This document shows, in pieces, positions 54,877-62,194 of a stretch of 64,000 bases of DNA. The stretch comes from Tepidibacter sp. Lineage in GTDB: Bacteria > Bacillota > Clostridia > Peptostreptococcales > Peptostreptococcaceae. The notes under the pieces are model-generated. The model had not been told where the DNA came from. It saw nothing but the letters and a program-made list of their open reading frames with translations, and made no database searches. Each line of letters begins with the position of its first letter. The stretch's first letter is position 1. Both the position numbers and the translations under genes were made by a program. The stretch is taken from assembly GCF_025210165.1 (NCBI RefSeq), contig NZ_JAOASI010000071.1, positions 1 to 64,000 of the forward strand, read 5' to 3'.

Positions 54877-55875
54877 ATGACAATGAAAAAATTTATTAAC
54901 AAGCCTGAGAATTTAACAAGGGAACTTCTTGAAGGGTTAGAATTATCTAATCCAGACATAATCAAATTAACAGATACAAACTTAGTTGTAAATAAGAAGC
55001 TTGAAGAAACTGATAGAGTTACAATTGTAACTCTTGGTGGAACAGGTCATGAACCAGCTTTAAGTGGTTTTGTAGGTGATGGAATGATAGATGTTTCTGT
55101 ACCTGGAGATATCTTTGCAGCACCTGGTCCTGGTGCATGTATTGAAGCTATTAAAATGGCTGATAGAGGTAAGGGAGTTTTATTTGTTGTTTTAAATCAC
55201 GCAGGTGATATGCTTACTGGTAATCTTACTATGAAACAGGCTAAAAAACAAGGTTTAAATGTATTAAGGGTTATAACTCAAGAAGATATTTCAAATGCTC
55301 CAAGAGAAAATGGGGATGATAGAAGAGGCTTAGTTGGATGCGTACCTCTTTATAAAATTGCAGCAGGTGCAGCTAAAAAAGGCAAATCTTTGGAAGAAGT
55401 GGCTAATATTGCCCAAAGATTTGCAGATAATATGGCTACAATAGCTGTTGCATGTTCTGGTGCAACACATCCCGCAACAGGTATGCAAATATCACAATTA
55501 TCTGATGATGAAATGGAAATAGGTATGGGACAACACGGAGAAGGCGGCGGAGGTCGCATGAAAATGAAGTCAGCAGATGAAACTGCTCAGATAATGCTTG
55601 AAGCACTACTTAAAGATTTAGATGTAAAATCTGGAGAAAAGTTAATGGTTATTATTAATGGTTCAGGAGCAACTACATTAATGGAACAACTAATAGTTTA
55701 TAGAAAATGTCATAAATATCTAGAAAGTAAAGGTATTGAAGTAGTTGCAAGTGTTGTTGATGAAATTCTTACAGTACAGGAAGCTGGTGGATTCCAAATG
55801 TTTATTGCTAGAATGGATGATGAATTATTAGAATATTGGAATGAACCATGTAAAACACCTTACTTAAAAAAATAG
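54877..55875 (+). CDS. DhaK-type kinase subunit (Dak1 domain)
   Basis: 332 residues, the ketose-binding half of Dak kinases (PF02733). LGGTGHEPALSGFVGDGMID near 50-68 and the catalytic His in MGMGQHGEGGGG near 227 (binds the keto group covalently in DhaK) are present; the usual HGEPG reads HGEGG. With DhaL it would phosphorylate a short ketose such as dihydroxyacetone, erythrulose or another small keto compound. Linked to an LsrF-type aldolase, which argues against plain glycerol metabolism. Ends 15 bases before the aldolase gene. Confidence 0.9.
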   Translation: MTMKKFINKPENLTRELLEGLELSNPDIIKLTDTNLVVNKKLEETDRVTIVTLGGTGHEPALSGFVGDGMIDVSVPGDIFAAPGPGACIEAIKMADRGKGVLFVVLNHAGDMLTGNLTMKQAKKQGLNVLRVITQEDISNAPRENGDDRRGLVGCVPLYKIAAGAAKKGKSLEEVANIAQRFADNMATIAVACSGATHPATGMQISQLSDDEMEIGMGQHGEGGGGRMKMKSADETAQIMLEALLKDLDVKSGEKLMVIINGSGATTLMEQLIVYRKCHKYLESKGIEVVASVVDEILTVQEAGGFQMFIARMDDELLEYWNEPCKTPYLKK

Positions 55876-55890
55876 GTAGGAGGAAATAAA

Positions 55891-56778
55891 ATGGCAGATA
55901 AAGATGGAATTAATTTACCAAAAGATTATGCAATAGATATAAAACCACCAACTCAACATTTTCATGTAAAAGGAATGGAACATGTTGATTGGGGAATGAA
56001 AAATAGATTATCTAAAATATTTAATCCTAAAACAGGAAAAACACTTATGTTAGCTTTTGATCATGGATATATCATGGGCTCGACATCAGGTCTTGAAAGA
56101 CTTGACTTATCAATTCCTCCACTTATTGAAGATGCAGATTGCCTTATGGCAACAAGAGGTGCTCTTAGATCGTGTATTATGCCAGATCATAATAAAGCAA
56201 TTGCACTTAGATGCTCAGCAGGAAGCTCTGTATTAAAAGATGATATGAGCCATGAAGTCATAGGTGTTGATATTGATGATGCTATTAGAATGAATGCTTC
56301 ATGTATAGCGGTACAATCTTTTATAGGAGCTAGTGGTGAATGTCAATCTATTAATAATATTGTTAAAGCAGTAGATAATGGAAATCGTTATGGTATTCCT
56401 GTTTTAGGTGTTGTTGCTGTAGGTAAAGAAATGAAAAGAACGCCTAAGTATTTTTTACTAGCAACTCGAATGCTTGCTGAATTTGGTGTAAGCATAGTTA
56501 AAACCTATTATTGCGATGACTTTGAAAAAATAACAGCTGCTTGTCCAGTACCTATTGTAATAGCTGGAGGTAAAAAGGTATCTGAAAAAGAGGCATTAGA
56601 AATAACTTATAAAGCTATACAACAAGGGGCAGCAGGAGTTGATATGGGTAGGAATGTATTCCAAGCCGAAAATCCAAAAGCAATGATTAAAGCTGTAAGA
56701 TCTGTTGTTCATGATAAATTTTCAGTAGAAAAAGCATTTAAATTATATGAGGACATGAAAAGATGTACAACTTATTAA
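55891..56778 (+). CDS. LsrF-type class I aldolase/thiolase
   Basis: 295 residues of the DeoC/FbaB/LsrF class I aldolase family (PF01791), best match LsrF: KTLMLAFDHGYIMGSTSGLE, RGALRSCIMPDHNKAIALRC and the Schiff-base Lys in VSIVKTYYCDDFEK near 205. In E. coli, LsrF handles the phosphorylated signal molecule autoinducer-2 breakdown product. Here it probably acts on the product of the DhaKL kinase. AGGAGG precedes the ATG. GGXXXSEKEALEITYKAI-like C-terminal phosphate site (GGKKVSEKE) is conserved. Confidence 0.88.
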   Translation: MADKDGINLPKDYAIDIKPPTQHFHVKGMEHVDWGMKNRLSKIFNPKTGKTLMLAFDHGYIMGSTSGLERLDLSIPPLIEDADCLMATRGALRSCIMPDHNKAIALRCSAGSSVLKDDMSHEVIGVDIDDAIRMNASCIAVQSFIGASGECQSINNIVKAVDNGNRYGIPVLGVVAVGKEMKRTPKYFLLATRMLAEFGVSIVKTYYCDDFEKITAACPVPIVIAGGKKVSEKEALEITYKAIQQGAAGVDMGRNVFQAENPKAMIKAVRSVVHDKFSVEKAFKLYEDMKRCTTY

Positions 56779-56830
56779 ATGTAGTTTAAATAAATTCTAT
56801 CCTAAATAAAAAAATAAGGAGTGTATTTAT

Positions 56831-57142
56831 ATGGAATTTATGCATATTGGTGTTGTAACAGATAAGGTTCAAAAAGATGAAATATATGCTGAAGATATAA
56901 AGGTATATATTACTGAACCTGAAGCAAGCGAATTTAAGTTTGAGTATTTAAGATTTGAAGAGAACAGCCCTCTACCTGAAATTATGCAAAAAAATCCTCA
57001 TGTAGCATTCAAAGTAGATAAATTAGAGGATTATTTGGAGAAGAATCAAGTTATTGTAGAACCTTTTATGGCAGATGAAAATTTGAAAATAGCATTTATT
57101 ATTAAAGATGGTTTGATATTGGAATTAATGCAATATTGTTAG
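56831..57142 (+). CDS. small VOC/glyoxalase-like protein
   Basis: 103 residues resembling a single half of the vicinal-oxygen-chelate fold: MEFMHIGVVTD at the start, PHVAFKVDKLEDYLE near 56-70, and FIIKDGLILELMQY at the end, with His5 and Glu at the end as possible metal ligands. Such proteins often act as isomerase or lyase on small keto compounds. It is the last gene of the dhaL-dhaK-lsrF unit; GGAGTG ribosome site. The assignment is structural similarity only. Confidence 0.65.
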   Translation: MEFMHIGVVTDKVQKDEIYAEDIKVYITEPEASEFKFEYLRFEENSPLPEIMQKNPHVAFKVDKLEDYLEKNQVIVEPFMADENLKIAFIIKDGLILELMQYC

Positions 57143-57157
57143 AAAAAATATATAACC

Positions 57158-57187
57158 AAAAACTCCGCTGAAATGCGGAGTTTTTTT
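57158..57187 (+). terminator. terminator of the dhaL-dhaK-lsrF-like unit
   Basis: AAAAACTCCGC/GCGGAGTTTTT with six-base loop and T7. Confidence 0.93.
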
Positions 57188-57199
57188 GTTAAGATAGAC

Positions 57200-57259
57200 T
57201 TGACAAATGTTATAACATAAGATAAGGTATGTGGTGATATTTACAGTTATATTTGTAAA
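57200..57259 (+). promoter_or_regulatory. promoter and operators of the SorC-type regulator
   Basis: TTGACA (57,200) and TAAGGT (57,223), 17-bp spacer, overlap the dyad ACAAATGTTATAACATAA (57,203-57,220), which is nearly the same as the site before dhaL. A second dyad, TTTACAGTTATATTTGTAAA (57,240-57,259), lies downstream. Autoregulation is likely. Confidence 0.65.
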
Positions 57260-57310
57260 ATAAATAAACAAAATTTATTTCTATATATGTGGTTTAGAAG
57301 AGGTGAAGAT

Positions 57311-58246
57311 GTGTCAGATGTAAATGAAATAGCAAAATTAGTAGAAGTTTCAAAAATGTATTTTGAGGATAATATGACCCAAGCTGAAATAGCAAGAAAA
57401 ATTGAAGTATCAAGACCTCTCGTAAGTAAAATGCTTAGTAAAGCCAAAGAGATTGGTATTGTAAAAATTGAAATCAGATCCTTATTTTCTAGTAATGATT
57501 TAATTATGGGTCAAGTTAGAAATTTATTTAATATAAAAGGTGGCCTGATTGTACCAGAAGGAAAAACAGAGTATATTACTAAGCAAACTGTACTGAATCA
57601 TTGTATTCACTATGTAAAGGATATGCTTCCTGAAATAAATAAAATAGGTTTAGGATGGGGATATACTATAGGTGAATTTGTTGATGAATTTGAGAAAATA
57701 AAAGATGTTTCAGTGTATGAAGGAGATATATGTCCTTTAATTGGAACAGCAAATATACCTAATAAAGGATATCATCCTAATGAAGTTGTTAGAATTTTTT
57801 CCAATAATACTGGATTAAACCCCTTATTTATATATGCACCAGCTTTTCCTACAACAAAAGAGGAAAAGGAAATATATTGCCAAACAGAAAATTTTAAAAC
57901 AATTAGCGAACAATGGAATGACTTAGATGTGATTATTATGTCTGTAGGTAATTTCCCATCTGTACCTGATCAAGCAACTGCAATTAGATTTGGTAAGAAA
58001 CTAATTGATGAAAAAGCTGTAGGTGTATTTTTATCATATTATTTTGATAAGGAAGGGAAAATTATCAAAAGTGAAGATGATCATGTTATACACATTTCTT
58101 TAGAAAAGTTAAGTCGTGCAAAAAAAGTTATTGCCATTTGTGTTGATACAAGTGTGGATGCTGTAATCGGTGCATTAAGAACAGGCTTCATTACACATAT
58201 TATTACAGATGAAAAAACAGCTACACAAGTAATTATGAACAAGTAA
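57311..58246 (+). CDS. SorC/LsrR family transcription regulator
   Basis: About 311 residues. N-terminal helix-turn-helix near 8-50 (YFEDNMTQAEIARKIEVSRPLVSKMLSKAKE), followed by a sugar-phosphate-binding domain about 60-311 (GLGWGYTIGEFVDEF; IGALRTGFITHIITDEKTA), the order of SorC/DeoR-like regulators including LsrR. It should respond to a phosphorylated sugar, probably the product of DhaKL. GTG at 57,311 is chosen for spacing to AGAGGTG; an ATG at 57,287 is upstream of that site. Its position after the catabolic genes, with shared operators, fits a local regulator. Confidence 0.88.
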   Translation: MSDVNEIAKLVEVSKMYFEDNMTQAEIARKIEVSRPLVSKMLSKAKEIGIVKIEIRSLFSSNDLIMGQVRNLFNIKGGLIVPEGKTEYITKQTVLNHCIHYVKDMLPEINKIGLGWGYTIGEFVDEFEKIKDVSVYEGDICPLIGTANIPNKGYHPNEVVRIFSNNTGLNPLFIYAPAFPTTKEEKEIYCQTENFKTISEQWNDLDVIIMSVGNFPSVPDQATAIRFGKKLIDEKAVGVFLSYYFDKEGKIIKSEDDHVIHISLEKLSRAKKVIAICVDTSVDAVIGALRTGFITHIITDEKTATQVIMNK

Positions 58247-58256
58247 AAATATTTAT

Positions 58257-58397
58257 AAAAATCCACCCGATTTACTATTATATCAGCAAGTTCTTTTTGA
58301 TTTATCTCTTCTTATAGTTGAATTCTTTTTATTTTTAGTTTGCTTATTGATAGGTAGAATAAACAAGTATCTAGAATATCAATGTATTTATATATAC
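58257..58397 (-). pseudogene. scrambled remnant of a second recombinase and small ORF
   Basis: Short blocks match parts of the recombinase region: ATCAGCAAGTTCTTTTT (58,281) resembles 52,379; TTTATCTCTTCTTATAGT and TTTAGTTTGCTTATT (58,299-58,347) resemble 52,938-52,985; and TAGAATAAACAAGTATC with GAATATCAA (58,355-58,382) resembles 54,038-54,065. Order is retained but the sequences between are lost, as from deletions in a second copy of the recombinase/small ORF pair. Confidence 0.75.
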
Positions 58398-58424
58398 AAA
58401 AGACTGGCAAATTGCCAGTCTTTT
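58398..58424. terminator. bidirectional terminator, repeated at 60,277
   Basis: AAAAGACTGGCAAATTGCCA and continuation form a perfect palindrome with A- and T-runs. An identical hairpin occurs at 60,277-60,303. Confidence 0.9.
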
Positions 58425-58427
58425 AAA

Positions 58428-58736
58428 TTATCCTTGTTTGAATATATGAAAGTTTTTCTTTAGTATAAAAATATCTTGCTTTGTTTGATGTTCTTCATAT
58501 TTTAGAAAATCAACATCCTCACTAAGTTTATCTAGTTTAATATTTATATTTGCTATATCTTCAGTATTTCTAACAACTTAATCATGGGTAGCATCTAATT
58601 TTTTTATTATATCTTTTTGTCCTTTTTCAAGGTTATTCATACGCTTATCAAGACTATCCATACGCTTATTGATGTCAGAAATATTATTGTTAATAGTTTT
58701 TATTTCTCCGAGTATTTCTTTTAGTATATTCTCCAT
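58428..58736 (-). pseudogene. small coiled-coil protein gene with an in-frame stop
   Basis: 102 codons on the minus strand: MENILKEILGEIKTINNNIS, heptad-like RMDSLDKRMNNLEKGQKDII and KLDKLSEDVDFLKYEEHQTK. TAA at 58,578-58,580 interrupts it after LDATHD (codon 53); the frame then continues to its stop at 58,428. Such short coiled-coil proteins are common in mobile elements; no function is known. A decayed piece of its 3' part is found again at 62,085. Confidence 0.8.
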
Positions 58737-58806
58737 AATATCACATCCTTAGTTTGATTATATAGATATTATAACATAGGGGTCTATGTGGTTGGAATGA
58801 AAAAGA

Positions 58807-58866
58807 GTTAATGGTAAAATTTACTTAAATATATGAGATGAAACTGTTCCTCATACATAATGGTAA
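58807..58866 (+). other. attP-like sequence inside the element
   Basis: ATGGTAAAATTTACTTAAAT, ATATGAGATGAAACTG, TTCCTCATACATAATGG resemble, in order, the joined right and left ends of the element (GGTAAAATTTGCCTTAACAT, TATGAGTAGCAACTGCTC, ATACTACAAAATGG). It reads as an unrecombined, degenerate relative of attP. Confidence 0.6.
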
Positions 58867-58913
58867 ACTATAAAGTTAGGTATTTAAGTAAAAATAATAA
58901 TCTGTGGGTTATC

Positions 58914-59111
58914 AAAACTCTCTATGTAAATACCGTGAATACAACGATATTTTGAATACAACTAAGGTTTTATCTTATTAATAATCCTAAAATTTACGAA
59001 CTCCCTACGGTCAGACACATAAATTTTTTAATGGATTATTAAACGATAAAACCTAAGTTATATTAGTCAAAATATCTAAAAGCATTCACTAACATTGACA
59101 TAGAGAGTTTT
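58914..59111 (+). repeat. long palindromic element, copy D
   Basis: Ends AAAACTCTCTATGTAAAT (58,914-58,931) and its complement with one change (ATTGACATAGAGAGTTTT, 59,094-59,111). Inside: ACCGTGAATACAACGATAT, AACTAAGGTTTTATC, centre GAACTCCCTACGGTCAGACA, right arm TTTTTTAATGGATTATTAAA and TAGTCAAAATATCTAAAAGC. The best representative of the family. No gene in 58,867-59,332. Confidence 0.9.
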
Positions 59112-59332
59112 AGTATGTATGTAACTATATTCTTAAAGTTAATCTTACCCAATATAATTTTAAGATATAAATAATAGTGAGTAATGATCTTTTTATTAAA
59201 AAGATATGTAATATAATAGTTATATGGATAAAAATTGATTAAATATATAAAATAATTGAAAGGATATATTTGAGTTATAGATAAAATATAATCTACAATA
59301 AAAGAGATGAAAATTACTTAAAGGAGTAGAAA

Positions 59333-59920
59333 ATGAAAAAAACCATATAGGTACTGATAAAGAATATAATATTTTTATTAGTAGGGCTTGTTTTGTTTTA
59401 TACATTATATATGCATGCATTTGGTTGGTGGGATAGAGGACCTTTCATAACTAGGCAAATAGAAGCTTTTATTATCTTGCTACTCTATATTGTATTATGG
59501 ATTTCTTCAAATTTAGGCAGAAAAAATGTTGAAAATCTAATACAATCTTTTATTGAGAAATTTAAACAGCTAATATACAATTCTATCAAAAGCCCCTATA
59601 AAATTGCAATTATTTTAATAATGATATTTTTACTATCTATTCCTGCTAGGTGGCTATTTTTTTACTATGTTCCTAAATATAGTAGTGAAGAACTAGAGAA
59701 GATTAGCATAGAGAGTTGGGATGGTTTATCAAAGGTTGAAAAGTTTAGGATAGGTCAATCTTTTTACATTAGATGGAAAGGATACTCGAATGACCTTTAT
59801 AAATCTGAGGAATATGTGTTTTTAATAGACGAATATATTGAACGAACTGCAAATAAAAAAAACTCAACTAGATATAAGAGTATTAATTCTATAGTTTTTC
59901 ATTTAATATCAGGAGTTTAA
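59333..59920 (+). pseudogene. membrane protein gene with an early nonsense codon
   Basis: 195 codons, starting ATG at 59,333 after AAAGGAG. TAG at codon 6 (59,348) breaks MKKTI_VLIKNIIFLLVGLVL; the frame then continues intact with hydrophobic segments at about 7-25, 40-58 and 85-105 and a polar C-terminal half (SSEELEKISIESWDGLSKVE). No family was recognised. A downstream TTG (59,393) could give a shorter product. Probably a recent loss. Confidence 0.7.
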
Positions 59921-60014
59921 TAAAATGTAAAAGATAATAAATTATTACCATGTAGAGTTACTAATATTGGGAAGGAGATAGAAATAAATACTTGATAAAA
60001 AGGGAGATTTTATT

Positions 60015-60257
60015 ATTAAAATATTTGAAATAACTACTTATTTAAAACTAATTTACTATGGTTTATTTGTTTCTAGTGCATGTTTTTTAAGTATATTATT
60101 TATGATGATTATATTTATATTTAACGCAAACAATGACTTTTGGTATTGTAGGATATGATGGGATAAGTGAAATTGATGAGTGTATAAAAAAGCGGATTAT
60201 GCTCTAGATAAAGATAGAGGTATAGGTAGAGATTGTATAGTTGTTTATAAAGAATAA
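60015..60257 (+). pseudogene. remnant of a membrane-bound GGDEF protein
   Basis: 60,018-60,130 reads as an N-terminal membrane segment (IFEITTYLKLIYYGLFVSSA). From 60,133 another frame gives TFGIVGYDGISEIDECIKK and, after a one-base shift in the run AAAAAAG at about 60,188, ADYALDKDRGIGRDCIVVYK followed by TAA, which is the C-terminal end of a GGDEF (diguanylate cyclase) domain. The active-site part is deleted. Nothing functional remains. No other gene is visible in 59,921-60,390. Confidence 0.72.
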
Positions 60258-60276
60258 ATTAATTGAAATTGTAAAC

Positions 60277-60303
60277 AAAAGACTGGCAAATTGCCAGTCT
60301 TTT
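60277..60303. terminator. second copy of the GACTGGCAA terminator
   Basis: AAAAGACTGGCAAATTGCCA..., identical to 58,398-58,424 including the following TTTAAATTA. Duplication of a segment end rather than convergence is likely. Confidence 0.9.
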
Positions 60304-60390
60304 AAATTAGCCTCAAATAAATATTTTATTGCCATAGAAAATAAGGGTATAATAGAATAACGCACAGTGTTGAAATGGAGGAAATAATAT

Positions 60391-62094
60391 ATGGCTCTAA
60401 AAAAAATACCTTATGGAATATCCAACTTTGAACAAATGATAGAAGAAAATTATTTATATATAGACAAAACTAAATATATAGAAATACTTGAAAGCTATGC
60501 GCCATATCAGTTTTTTATAAGACCAAGAAGATTTGGAAAAAGTCTATTTTTATCTACTCTTGAAAATTATTATGACATTAATAAAAAAGATAAATTTGAA
60601 GATTTATTTGAAGATTTGTATATAGGAAAAAATCCAACATCTAAAAAAAATAAGTATCTTATATGGAAAATAAGCTTCGCTGGAATTGATACAAGAAATG
60701 GTGAAGAACAGTTAATAAAAAGTTTTAATTTTAATGTATTATCTTCTGCTAAAGAATTTGTTATAAAATATAAAAATATATTAGGTGAAAATAGTATACC
60801 AGCTGAAGCAAATAGTGCTGAAATGATAATGTCATATATAAAATTAATTACTAAGATAAAAAATAAAAAAGTATTTGTGTTAATAGATGAATATGATAAT
60901 TTTGCTAATGAATTAATAACAGGTGGACAAAAGGTTATGTATGAAGTAATACTGCATGGAGAAGGATTTGTAAAAACTTTTTATAAAGCATTAAAAGATG
61001 CTACAGCTGATAATTTTGAAAGATTATTTATAACGGGAGTAAGTCCTATTATGCTTGATGATTTAACGAGTGGATTCAATATTACAGAGAATCTAACGCT
61101 TGAAGAAGAGGTTAATGAAATAATTGGATTTACAGAAAGAGAAATAAGAGAAATTATTTATAAGCTTTCACTTGACAAAAGATTTGATGTAGAAGAGCTT
61201 ATTAAAGATATGCAGTTTTATTATAATGGATATAAATTCAATGAAGATACTGAAAATACCGTATATAATACGGATATGGCTTTATATTTTCTTAAACACA
61301 TAATTAGAAAAGGTAAATATCCTAAAGAAATGATAGATGATAATGTAAAGACTGACTATAGTAAGATAAAGCAAATAGCATTAAATTTTAAAGATGATAC
61401 TACTTTAGAGGAGATTATATCAGGAGAAAAGGTAACAACTAAGCTTGTAAGTCGATTTAATCTTGAAAATATGTATAATTATAATGAAAATTTCAAATCA
61501 CTTCTATATTATCTTGGAATGCTTACTATAAAAGAGTCTTACATGAATGGTGTTGAGCTTACTATCCCCAATTATGTAATAAAAACTGTCTATTGGGATT
61601 ATATGTTCAAAAATTTAAAAAAGGATATAGATATGAATAGAAGTAAGTTAGATAGTGTTATTAATGAAATGAGTACAGACGGAAATATAAGTGATTTCAT
61701 AGAATATTTTAAATATATTCTATCAAATCTTTCAAATAGAGATTTAATTAAATTTGATGAAAAATACGTAAAAATGATACTAATGACTTTATTTTCTGTA
61801 TATGGATTATATGTTGTTCAAAGTGAACCTGAAATAGATAAAGGCTATATAGATATATTATTAGCCAAAAATAAGGCATATAAAAAGCTTATAAATTATG
61901 AATGGTTGATAGAGCTGAAGTATTTAAAAGAAAGTGAAAGAAATAATTTGAAGAATATAAAGGAAGAGGGATTAAAGCAATTAAATGAGTATGCTGAGAG
62001 TAAGATTATAAAAAGTAGGTTTAATAAAGATACTTTGAGGAAAGTGTTGATAATTGTAGTTGGAAAGCAAGATATATATTTTGATGAAATATAA
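60391..62094 (+). CDS. P-loop ATPase with PD-(D/E)XK nuclease domain (AAA-ATPase_like / DUF1703 type)
   Basis: 567 residues. N-terminal AAA-ATPase_like domain (PF09820): NYLYIDKTKYIEILE near 20-34, Walker A-like RPRRFGKSLF near 45-54, Walker B VFVLIDEYDN near 162-171, and TGVSPIMLDDLTSGFN near 222-237. C-terminal PD-(D/E)XK nuclease-type domain (PF08011): Asp in GYIDILLAKN near 490 and E-x-K in IELKYLK near 510. The family is expanded in many anaerobes; its physiological role is not known, with mobile-element or defence links suggested. GGAGG before the ATG. Element cargo, or from the accreted right segment. Its stop codon is in a repeat of the 58,465 region. Confidence 0.88.
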   Translation: MALKKIPYGISNFEQMIEENYLYIDKTKYIEILESYAPYQFFIRPRRFGKSLFLSTLENYYDINKKDKFEDLFEDLYIGKNPTSKKNKYLIWKISFAGIDTRNGEEQLIKSFNFNVLSSAKEFVIKYKNILGENSIPAEANSAEMIMSYIKLITKIKNKKVFVLIDEYDNFANELITGGQKVMYEVILHGEGFVKTFYKALKDATADNFERLFITGVSPIMLDDLTSGFNITENLTLEEEVNEIIGFTEREIREIIYKLSLDKRFDVEELIKDMQFYYNGYKFNEDTENTVYNTDMALYFLKHIIRKGKYPKEMIDDNVKTDYSKIKQIALNFKDDTTLEEIISGEKVTTKLVSRFNLENMYNYNENFKSLLYYLGMLTIKESYMNGVELTIPNYVIKTVYWDYMFKNLKKDIDMNRSKLDSVINEMSTDGNISDFIEYFKYILSNLSNRDLIKFDEKYVKMILMTLFSVYGLYVVQSEPEIDKGYIDILLAKNKAYKKLINYEWLIELKYLKESERNNLKNIKEEGLKQLNEYAESKIIKSRFNKDTLRKVLIIVVGKQDIYFDEI

Positions 62095-62186
62095 AAATAT
62101 GTTGCTTTGTTTGATGTTTCTCATACTTTAAAAAAGCAACATTTCAGCTAAGTTTATGGTAAAATTTGCCTTAACATATGAGTAGC
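62085..62186 (+). repeat. deleted copy of 58,461-58,850 at the right element end
   Basis: ATAAAAATATGTTGCTTTGT and TCAACATCC/GCAACATTT..CTAAGTTTATGG follow the 3' end of the coiled-coil gene (58,463-58,530), then jump to GGTAAAATTTGCCTTAACAT, which matches 58,811. About 270 bases between are missing compared with the copy at 58,461. Confidence 0.75.
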
Positions 62187-62194
62187 AACTGCTC
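62187..62194. other. attR core
   Basis: AACTGCTC, where element sequence (left) returns to the ATPase gene (CCCCACATAGTAGACCC, right). Confidence 0.8.

Larger units (their letters stand above)
51237..62194. mobile_element. serine-recombinase integrative element (10.95 kb) inserted in an ATPase gene
   Basis: Bounded by AACTGCTC at 51,237-51,244 and 62,187-62,194. It holds an SDR gene, a large serine recombinase, a 55-residue ORF, the dhaL-dhaK-lsrF-like cassette, recombinase remnants, three pseudogenes, palindromic element D and a P-loop/nuclease gene. The interrupted host gene is exactly restored when one direct repeat is removed. The joined element ends give a dyad: ATTTGCC..TATGAG..core..CTCATA..GGCAAAT. 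The recombinase is nearer the left end. The right third looks like it accreted from a second related element. Confidence 0.85.

Noticed and set aside
54231-55875. Classical PTS-dependent dihydroxyacetone kinase operon (dhaKLM)
   Set aside because: There is no DhaM or other PTS component, the gene order is L-K, and the next gene is an LsrF-type aldolase.
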